NCBI GenBank assembly: GCA_050998755.1
Contig: JBPCPW010000013.1
Span: 1 to 64,000 of the forward strand
Origin: JAXDLW01 sp050998755
GTDB taxonomy: Bacteria; Chloroflexota; Dormibacteria; DASZGP01
DNA: 64,000 nt
Direction: 5' to 3'
Made by a program: the position numbers and the translations under genes. Positions 57,811 through 64,000 of this stretch are shown in pieces. The notes under the pieces were generated by a model, which saw only the letters and a program-made list of their open reading frames with translations, was not told the origin of the DNA and did not search any database. Position 1 is the first letter of the stretch. Each line of letters begins with the position of its first letter.

Positions 57811-59661
57811 ATGGGTTTCCTGAATCCCCAGGCACTTGGTGGCAGCTTTGCCATCCAGACCGCGCGTCCACTTGAGTGGCTGTTCGTCCTTGGGGCGTTC
57901 ATGCTCCTGGGTGGCGGCATCTTGTTCCTCCGCTCCCAGGGCAAGCCCGCACAGGGCCAAGGCTTCGTCGGCCTGGTCGAGCGGGTCGAATCCGGGGCCG
58001 AGCGCATCACCGAGGTGCCGCCCTGGGCTTCGGTTGCCAACCTGACCGGGACCTGGGCCCTGCTCGTCGCGTTCATTGGCTTCGTCTGGGACGTGGGCTG
58101 GCATGCCGATACGGGCCGCGATCGCGAGCTCTTCACGGTGCCCCACCTGCTCATCCTCATCGGGCTCGGCGGCATCGTCGCCGCGGCGCTGATCTCCATC
58201 TGGTTGGCGACACGCCACCGGGCGGACACCGGGTGGCGCGTGGGCCGCTGGCACGTTCCCTACTCCAGCGTCCCCCTGCTGGCAATTGGCATGGGAGCGC
58301 TGTTCGGCTTCCCACTCGATGACCTTTGGCACGCCGCATACGGCATCGACGTCACCATGTGGAGCCCCACCCACCTGCTGATGATCGGCGGCGCCTCGCT
58401 CTCGCCAATGGCCATGTGGCTGATGCTGTCGGAGGCCGGGGCCACCAGGACCGCTCGCGGACGACTGATGTGGGCGGGCGTGGCGGGAACCGTGCTGGTC
58501 GGGCTCTCCACCTTCCAGCTGGAGTTCGACATGGGCATCCCGCAGTGGCAGGCGTTCTACCACCCGCTGATGGTGGCGGTCGCCGGGGCCATCGGGCTGG
58601 TGGCCGCGCGCGCCGCCCTGGGACGCTGGGGAGCGATCCGCGCCACAGTCTCGTTCCTCGTCCTGCGGATCTTCATGGCGGGCCTGGTCGGCGGCCTACT
58701 GGGGCGGTCGATCCCCCATTTCCCGCTCTATATAGGTAGTGCCCTGTGTGTCGAGGCGGCCTTCTACGTCCTCCGCGACCGCCCGGTCGTGTGGCGCGCG
58801 GTGCTGTCCGGGCTGCTGATCTCCACCGTCGGGCTGCTGACCGAGGCCGCCTGGACGCGGGTCTTCTTCCAGTACCCCTGGCACCTCAGCCTGCTCCCCT
58901 TTGCCTGGATGTTCGTGGTCATCGCGGTCCTCGGCGCGGTGATCGGCGTGGGTATGGGCAGCGTCCTTTCCGGCCGGCCTTCGGCGGTCAAGGCACCGGT
59001 CGTCGCCCTCTGCCTACTGGGGGTCTTCGGCCTCATCGCCCTGAACCTTGGCAGCCGCCGAGCGGACCCGGCAAAGGTGCTCCTCAATGCCACCACGGTT
59101 GGCACACCCTATGCGCTGGTCAACCGCGACGGGGTGCCCACCGTGTCCCGCGAGATCTCGCTCTCGGTGACCCTCGACCCCCCCGGCGCGGCCGCTGGGG
59201 CCGACTGGTTTGAGACCCTGGCTTGGCAGGGGGGGCCGCCGGTTCGCCACTTCCCGCTGGTGCAGTCGTCACCGGGTCACTACCAGGCCCAGGGTGTAAT
59301 CCCCACGGGCGGCAACTGGAAGAGCCTGGTGGTACTGCATCGCGGCAACGTCGTCGAGGCCGTCCCGGTCGCGATGCCGGCCGACCCCGCCTACCATCTC
59401 AGCACCATCGAGCCGCCGGACGCGCGGACCATGTCCTTCTCGCCGTCGAGCAAGTACCTGATGCGTGAGTTCACGGGCACCGTCGTGTGGCCGGCGATCG
59501 TCATATCCGCACTGTTCGGCCTGACGGTCCTGGTGTGGGTCGTATCGACCGCGCTGGCCTACCGCGCGGTCGGCCGGAAGATCGGCCCCCCTCGCAGCGG
59601 CCGGCCGGCCCCGGAGAAGCGCGCGATAACCACGTCGCGGCGGGCGCCGGCGGGGACCTGA
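57811..59661 (+). CDS. Polytopic membrane protein with extracytoplasmic beta domain
   Basis: A 616-residue protein. About ten to twelve hydrophobic helices fill residues 20-420, including WDVGWHADTGRDRELFTVPH and FPLDDLWHAAYGIDVTMWSP with conserved-looking His and Asp. Residues about 440-550 form an exported beta domain (REISLSVTLDPPGAAAGADW, ESLV-like strands), then a last helix and a basic tail. I recognise the general pattern of uncharacterised membrane proteins but no named family; a role in metal or respiratory function has been suggested by resemblance of the beta domain to copper-resistance folds, which is weak. The GGAGGA site and promoter support the start. Confidence 0.6.
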   Translation: MGFLNPQALGGSFAIQTARPLEWLFVLGAFMLLGGGILFLRSQGKPAQGQGFVGLVERVESGAERITEVPPWASVANLTGTWALLVAFIGFVWDVGWHADTGRDRELFTVPHLLILIGLGGIVAAALISIWLATRHRADTGWRVGRWHVPYSSVPLLAIGMGALFGFPLDDLWHAAYGIDVTMWSPTHLLMIGGASLSPMAMWLMLSEAGATRTARGRLMWAGVAGTVLVGLSTFQLEFDMGIPQWQAFYHPLMVAVAGAIGLVAARAALGRWGAIRATVSFLVLRIFMAGLVGGLLGRSIPHFPLYIGSALCVEAAFYVLRDRPVVWRAVLSGLLISTVGLLTEAAWTRVFFQYPWHLSLLPFAWMFVVIAVLGAVIGVGMGSVLSGRPSAVKAPVVALCLLGVFGLIALNLGSRRADPAKVLLNATTVGTPYALVNRDGVPTVSREISLSVTLDPPGAAAGADWFETLAWQGGPPVRHFPLVQSSPGHYQAQGVIPTGGNWKSLVVLHRGNVVEAVPVAMPADPAYHLSTIEPPDARTMSFSPSSKYLMREFTGTVVWPAIVISALFGLTVLVWVVSTALAYRAVGRKIGPPRSGRPAPEKRAITTSRRAPAGT

Positions 59662-59723
59662 CCGCAACCCCGCAAGGAAAGGCCCATCCGGGCGTCTCAC
59701 TATTGGTGGGTACTCTTTTGACC

Positions 59724-62462
59724 ATGCGTCCGCGCCTGCGTCGCGTAGGTCTTCTGTCGATCCTGACTGTTGGCGTCGCCATGCTCGGAATTGGCACCGC
59801 CCCCGCCGTCCTCGGCAGCGGGATGGTCACGGTCGGGGTGGGTGGTGCGGCCGCGGCCAGTGCGCCGTTCTCCGGCGGGCCGCTCACCGGCACTGGCGAC
59901 GGCGGCGGCCTGACCGGGCGACCGCCCACCTGCACTGCCGCCACGGCCTGCGACTCGACCGCCGTCCACCTGGCGGCACCAGCGGGCTACACCTCCACGC
60001 ACGACATCGAGCTGGTCACGACTGTGACGTTCACCGCTGTCCCCGGCGCGGGCCTGGACAGCTTCCTCGAGGACGCGCAGGGCAACTCCGTTGCCAGCAA
60101 CACCAGCAGCGCATCGCCGTCGGTGATCAAGGCCGCCAAGCTGCAGCCGGGCGATTACACGCTCTACGTGGTGGGCGACGTGGGGATCAACACCAGCTAC
60201 ACCGGGACGGCACAGGCCAATGGCACGCCGAAGGTGGTCACCAAAACCGTGGGCGCGCTTCCCGCCGACATCAGCTTTGCCCCCTCCACGGTGGTGTCGC
60301 CACTGATCCTCGGCGCCGAGCCCCAGCTGAGCATGGAGCGTCCCCAGGCCAACAGCGTCGCGGGGGCAGTGGATCCCAAGCGCGGCTTCATCGACTGGCC
60401 CCTCAGCTCACGCACCAATATCGGCACACTGTGGCGCACGGTGAACGGCGGCGACAGCTATCGCCAGCTGCTGGACACCAACTGCGCCGTACGGCAGCGG
60501 CCCAACTGCTACACCGGCGGCGGCGGTGACACCGTCAACCGCGTCAACAACTACGACGGTGCGGTTCTGTTCGGTGACCAGGAGGCGCTGGCGGCCGAGG
60601 CCTATGCGCAGTCCAACGACCACGGCGACACCTTCCCTCCGACCAGCCAGCAGGTGGCCACCGCCGGTGGAACGGGGGTCGATCGCCAGTGGATCAGCTC
60701 CGTGGACAAGCCTGGCGTGATGGCCGGCCCGGTCGTGCCATTTGAGCTCGAGGGCATCTTCAGCTACCACATCCCGGGTGCGGGCGAGTATGTCAGCGGC
60801 ATCGACAAGCTGGGTGCGGTCCCCGTCATCCCGGCTCTCGCCCCGGTGATCATCGATGTCGGTCAGAGCGGACCCAGCCGCATCGACACCACCGGCGGTC
60901 CCGGGGACAAGTACTTCTACCAGGTGTACCGCACCCTCACGACCGGCGCGACCATGGTGGCCTCGGCGCCGCTGAGCGGGTACCAGACACCCGCCGCCTA
61001 CCACTCGTCGATCATCACCAACGAGTCGGCAGTGGTGTTTCCCTGGATCGCACTGGACACGGCGGGGAACCTGTACGCGGCCTGGATCTCGCCCGCGGAC
61101 CACAACCTGTACATGGAGTACTCGCTGATCCACGACCATGCCAATGACCCCAGCAAGGGCGGCATCCCCGGCAGCAAGTGGAGCAAGAAGGTGCGGGTCA
61201 ACCCGACCCCGCTGACCAGTGTGATCTTCCCGGAGATGGTCGCCGGCGACCCTGGCCACGTCGCCTTCACCTACTATGGCAGCCCGGATTACGTCGGCGC
61301 GTCGAGTACCGCGCCCAACACCGCGCGCTGGTGGGCGTGGTCCACGATGACCGACAATGCCACCTCCAACGCACCGACCTTTTTGACCGGCCCCGTCTCG
61401 CACCGCGTGGCCCACACCGGCCAGATCTGCACCAACGGCACCACCTGCGTCGCGCCCCCCGGCCAGGACCGGTCTCTCGCGGACATGATCGACATCACCA
61501 TGGATGCCGACGGCCGGCCGTCGGTGGTCTACCAGGACAACAACAACGCCTTCGCCCGCGACACCGCGTCAAGCAACCAGCAGGGTGGCCCGCACGTGAT
61601 GTTCGCCAAGATCGCCAATGGCCCGTCTTTGCTGCTGGGACACGGGCCGTACAACCTGACGTATCCAACCGACTTCCGCTCCAGCCCCGCGGGTGACGCC
61701 ACCTGGCCGAACCACCTGACCGGTGCCGCCAACCTGCCGTCGCTCGACGTATTGGGAGCCGGTGCGTTTGTCAGCGGACAGCAACTGAAGGGTCGGATCG
61801 ACCTCGCCGACGCCAGCACCGCGGGGATGACGCGCGACCTCGCCGCCTACAACGCCGCGCGCGGGGTTGACCTGCCGGCGCAGCGTCTCCAGTACGTGGT
61901 GAGGTTTGCCACGGCCAAGGACGTCTACTACATGGCCTTCGACACCGACGGCGCCGGCGTCACGCGGGCCTACGGCGGCAAGCTGGACGCGACCAGCGCG
62001 ATCTCCAACGGGTCGTCCAACGTCGGCACGACCTACGACCCGCAGGCTGCCTACCCGGTGACGGCGGAGGTGCAGGGGAAATCGCTGGTCTTCACCGCCC
62101 CCCTGTCGGAGTTCGGCGTGGCCCGGGGCAGCACGCTCTACAGCCTCACCGGCTTCGCCATTGCGGGTCCCAGCAACACCTCCCTGGTCGCCGCCAACCT
62201 GGACGCCACGATTGTTGGCATCGACCGGGTGGTCGACGCCTCACCGCCGCTCGATGCGGTCCTTGGTACATCGACCCTTGACCAGGCCGGCAATGGAGGC
62301 CCGGGGGCAAACGCCGGCGGCGGCGGCGGGACGCCCAACACCAGCTCTGGTCTGCCACTATGGCCGGCGGTCCCGGCGGTCCCGGCGGTCCCGGCGGTCG
62401 CCATTCTTACGGCCCTGGGGCTGAACGAGGGACGCCGGCGCCGGAGGGCGCAGACCCGCTAG
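59724..62462 (+). CDS. Secreted BNR/sialidase-like repeat protein, C-terminal anchor
   Basis: A 912-residue exported protein. ATG 59724 gives a signal peptide (RPRLRRVGLLSILTVGVAML, then GIGTAPAVLG). The middle (about 190-650) resembles BNR-repeat or sialidase-type beta propellers: GTLWRTVNGGDSYRQLLDTN, QSNDHGDTFPPTSQQVA and IALDTAGNLYAAWISP. The C-terminus has AVPAVPAVPAVAILTALGL and RRRRR, a hydrophobic anchor without LPxTG. It is 62 bases from the polytopic membrane protein gene, so it may share a transcript. Catalytic residues of a true sialidase are not identifiable; binding or structural roles are possible. Confidence 0.65.
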   Translation: MRPRLRRVGLLSILTVGVAMLGIGTAPAVLGSGMVTVGVGGAAAASAPFSGGPLTGTGDGGGLTGRPPTCTAATACDSTAVHLAAPAGYTSTHDIELVTTVTFTAVPGAGLDSFLEDAQGNSVASNTSSASPSVIKAAKLQPGDYTLYVVGDVGINTSYTGTAQANGTPKVVTKTVGALPADISFAPSTVVSPLILGAEPQLSMERPQANSVAGAVDPKRGFIDWPLSSRTNIGTLWRTVNGGDSYRQLLDTNCAVRQRPNCYTGGGGDTVNRVNNYDGAVLFGDQEALAAEAYAQSNDHGDTFPPTSQQVATAGGTGVDRQWISSVDKPGVMAGPVVPFELEGIFSYHIPGAGEYVSGIDKLGAVPVIPALAPVIIDVGQSGPSRIDTTGGPGDKYFYQVYRTLTTGATMVASAPLSGYQTPAAYHSSIITNESAVVFPWIALDTAGNLYAAWISPADHNLYMEYSLIHDHANDPSKGGIPGSKWSKKVRVNPTPLTSVIFPEMVAGDPGHVAFTYYGSPDYVGASSTAPNTARWWAWSTMTDNATSNAPTFLTGPVSHRVAHTGQICTNGTTCVAPPGQDRSLADMIDITMDADGRPSVVYQDNNNAFARDTASSNQQGGPHVMFAKIANGPSLLLGHGPYNLTYPTDFRSSPAGDATWPNHLTGAANLPSLDVLGAGAFVSGQQLKGRIDLADASTAGMTRDLAAYNAARGVDLPAQRLQYVVRFATAKDVYYMAFDTDGAGVTRAYGGKLDATSAISNGSSNVGTTYDPQAAYPVTAEVQGKSLVFTAPLSEFGVARGSTLYSLTGFAIAGPSNTSLVAANLDATIVGIDRVVDASPPLDAVLGTSTLDQAGNGGPGANAGGGGGTPNTSSGLPLWPAVPAVPAVPAVAILTALGLNEGRRRRRAQTR
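62369..62398 (+). repeat. Short tandem repeat at the end of the BNR-like gene
   Basis: CGGCGGTCC-type 9-base units repeat about three to four times and encode AVP in tandem just before the membrane segment. Copy number may vary between strains. Confidence 0.6.
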
Positions 62463-63424
62463 GCCGCCGCCTCGCCGCACCGGAAGTTGCGGCGGTAGAG
62501 CTGAGGCGAGATCCCCCGGTGGCGGGAGAAGTGCTGCCGGAGGGTGGCCGCGGTGCCGAAGCCGGTTTGCTGCGCGACCTGCTCGACGTCCAGCTCGGTC
62601 TCCTCAAGCAGGCGCTGGGCCATCCGGATGCGCTGTGAGTTGATCCAGCGGTGGGGGGTCGTCCCGGTCACCGCCACGAACCGGCGGTTGAAGGTCCGGA
62701 CCGACATCAGCGCGCGCGCCGCGAGGTCGCCGACCGCCAGCGGCTGGTCCAGGTGGGCCTGCACCCAGTCCAGGATCAGCGCCAGGTCGTCGCCGGGAAC
62801 ATGGTCCGAAACCGGGGTCTCGATGTACTGCGCCTGGCCACCGTCGCGGTGCGGCGGGACCACCATGCGCCTGGCGACGTCGTTGGCCACGGCAGCGCCA
62901 TGCTCCTGACGGAGGATGTGCAGGCAGAGGTCGATGCCCGCCGCGGTTCCCGCGCTGGTCAGCACCGAGCCGTCGTCCACGTAGAGGACGTTGGGGTCCA
63001 CCTCGATCGCCGGGTAGCGTCGGGCAAGCTCGGCCGCGTGCCGCCAGTGGGTGGTGGCCCGGCGGCCGTCCAACAGACCGGCAGCAGCCAGGACGAACGC
63101 GCCCGTGCACACGCTCATGACGCGCGCGCCGCGTCGCACCGCATCGCGCAATGCCTCAAGAACCTCAGGCGCAGGCGGAGCGTCGACCTGGTCCCAGCCC
63201 GGGATCGCGATGAGGTCCGCCGCGGCCAGCCTTTCCAGTCCGAAGGGCACATCGATCCGGAAGCCCACCTGGGTCATCAGAGGGCCGGGTTTGACGGCGC
63301 AGACCGCGAAGTCGTAGGCCGGCAGCCCATCGCTGGTCCGGTCGAATCCGAATACCTCACAGATGACCCCCAACTCAAACGGCGAGGAGTTCTCCCCGAT
63401 GAATGCGACGACGTTTTTCAGCAC
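62459..63424 (-). CDS. GlxA-type AraC regulator with DJ-1/PfpI-like domain
   Basis: A 321-residue regulator. Residues 1-180 form a DJ-1/PfpI-like domain (FELGVICEVFGFDR, DLIAIPGWDQ and MSVCTGAFVLAAAGLLDGRR with the usual Cys). Residues about 210-315 are the AraC-type DNA-binding pair (PLAVGDLAARALMSVRTFNR, then VEQVAQQTGFGTAATLRQHF). In relatives the first domain senses a small amide or amine without clear catalysis. Its 3-prime end overlaps the BNR-like gene by 4 bases. The target genes are not evident. Confidence 0.9.
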   Translation of the reverse strand: MLKNVVAFIGENSSPFELGVICEVFGFDRTSDGLPAYDFAVCAVKPGPLMTQVGFRIDVPFGLERLAAADLIAIPGWDQVDAPPAPEVLEALRDAVRRGARVMSVCTGAFVLAAAGLLDGRRATTHWRHAAELARRYPAIEVDPNVLYVDDGSVLTSAGTAAGIDLCLHILRQEHGAAVANDVARRMVVPPHRDGGQAQYIETPVSDHVPGDDLALILDWVQAHLDQPLAVGDLAARALMSVRTFNRRFVAVTGTTPHRWINSQRIRMAQRLLEETELDVEQVAQQTGFGTAATLRQHFSRHRGISPQLYRRNFRCGEAAA

Positions 63425-63497
63425 CGCCCCAGTATGGCAGAAATCACGCGCACATTGGCGTTTGCGCCACTTTCAAGTTCAGCCGGCGGCCGCCACT

Positions 63498-63638
63498 ATG
63501 AGTCTCATGGAACTACTGATCGCCTTCATCGCCCTGACCATCATCGGCATCGCCGCCCAGTTCATCGGCAACGACAGCCGCGACGGCTTCGACTCTGCGC
63601 CCCGTGACGGCTGGAACCTGCAGCGCCAGCACGGCTAA
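63498..63638 (+). CDS. Small single-pass membrane protein
   Basis: A 46-residue ORF: MSLMELLIAFIALTIIGIAA forms one hydrophobic helix, followed by QFIGNDSRDGFDSAPRDGWN. The second ATG at 63507 is an alternative start. It sits between the AraC gene and the right-edge gene, with its stop overlapping the latter by 4 bases. It looks like a real small membrane protein; function unknown. Confidence 0.5.
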   Translation: MSLMELLIAFIALTIIGIAAQFIGNDSRDGFDSAPRDGWNLQRQHG

Positions 63639-64000
63639 CCCGCCTGCAGCTGCAGGACATAGTTGATGTAGAAGAGGACGAGTCCTGCTGACCCAGTCAG
63701 CAGGACATCGCCGTTCTCGCGCCCGTCGCGCATCAGCAGCAGGCCGTCGTTGTACTGCACCACGTGGCGTAGCGACGACAGCGGGAAGGAGAACGACTTG
63801 AGGTCACCAACGAACCCCAGGCGCTGGTTGGTGACCACGAACTGGCCCGACCCCAGCTTCGCCAACTCCCCGGCTTTCAGCGACTGTCCCCGGTAGCTGC
63901 CCACCAGGTAGGGGATCCCCGTCTTGGCCATCGGGAAGCTCAATCCCTGGGTCCCGGCCCCGGTGCTCGCCGCGGTCTTCTGGCGCGCCAGTTCCGCGGG
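63635..64000 (-). CDS. Partial protein at right edge, GRAM/PH-like fold
   Basis: The minus strand is open from the window edge (PAELARQKTAASTGAGTQGL...) to the stop at 63635, so the 5-prime end lies outside. The visible part contains SLKAGELAKLGSGQFVVTNQ, RLGFVGDLKSFSFPLSSLRH and VLLTGSAGLVLFYINYVL, a pattern of short strands like the GRAM or bacterial PH-like domain (VVTNQRLxF). A ligand or membrane interaction is possible. The call is by pattern. Confidence 0.55.
   Translation of the reverse strand, partial: PAELARQKTAASTGAGTQGLSFPMAKTGIPYLVGSYRGQSLKAGELAKLGSGQFVVTNQRLGFVGDLKSFSFPLSSLRHVVQYNDGLLLMRDGRENGDVLLTGSAGLVLFYINYVLQLQAG

Noticed and set aside
1..64000. CRISPR array, tRNA, rRNA or insertion sequence
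   Set aside because: No regularly spaced repeats, no cloverleaf-like conserved boxes and no transposase motif were noticed on reading both strands; a dedicated scan was not possible.

Overview
This is a 64 kb window of a high-GC bacterial chromosome with no rRNA, tRNA, CRISPR array, insertion sequence or prophage that I could see. Gene content suggests a soil or sediment bacterium of the Chloroflexota, Dormibacterota or actinobacterial kind: large secreted hydrolases with LPxTG-like C-terminal anchors, GTG/TTG starts, many VapBC modules, WYL and LuxR-ATPase regulators, and an AddAB-type recombination pair. The phylum is an inference.

Layout. 0-2.7 kb: two c-di-GMP genes (GGDEF-EAL and GGDEF). 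2.7-18 kb: a DNA-processing block that looks defence- or repair-related. It holds a decayed GH63 glucosidase fragment, a FokI-like nuclease, an AddAB-like helicase-nuclease pair, a PLD-nuclease/SF2-helicase/DUF3427 protein, an Mrr-like nuclease with a membrane anchor, and an unknown protein. 17-29 kb: the most interesting part, a cluster built around NAD and ADP-ribose chemistry. It encodes a zinc-ribbon membrane protein (frameshifted), a DUF429-HD fusion, NadR-like and PnuC salvage proteins, a cysteine phosphatase, an ADP-ribosylglycohydrolase, a histone-deacetylase-like amidohydrolase, three paralogous YbjN/CesT-like (TY-Chap-type) proteins, a WYL regulator, a DUF5519 protein, an ARPP-1-like protein and a small charged protein.

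Six copies of one palindrome, YGCGACA-N6/7-TGTCGCR, lie in front of seven of these genes (one copy is shared by a divergent pair). In five genes the gap to the start codon is 21-24 nt. This defines a compact regulon, most simply controlled by the resident WYL protein. The nadR-pnuC pair sits in opposite orientation between two 29-bp direct repeats and looks like an insertion that split a DUF429-HD/phosphatase/ARG operon.

29-39.7 kb: an orphan AbrB antitoxin, a GNAT acetyltransferase, amt-glnK, a VapBC-like pair, then two large secreted proteins (ceramidase-like with LPATG, and a subtilase with FG-GAP repeats). 39.8-49.9 kb: a decay zone of truncated or fused genes (histidine kinase, LuxR-ATPase, DUF427, VapB/VapC, YceI, S15-like hydrolase, HisKA fragment) among intact Fic, glycosyltransferase/TetR and toxin-antitoxin genes. 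50-64 kb: a CaCA exchanger, another TA pair, three more large secreted proteins, a hotdog thioesterase, a polytopic membrane protein, a GlxA-like AraC regulator and a partial gene at the right edge.

Two themes cut across the window. Many antitoxin genes and most palindrome-controlled genes appear to be leaderless, with a -10-like hexamer about 6-7 nt before the start codon. Small indels and deletion junctions have damaged at least eight genes; either the genome is decaying locally or the assembly has errors, and read mapping would separate the two.
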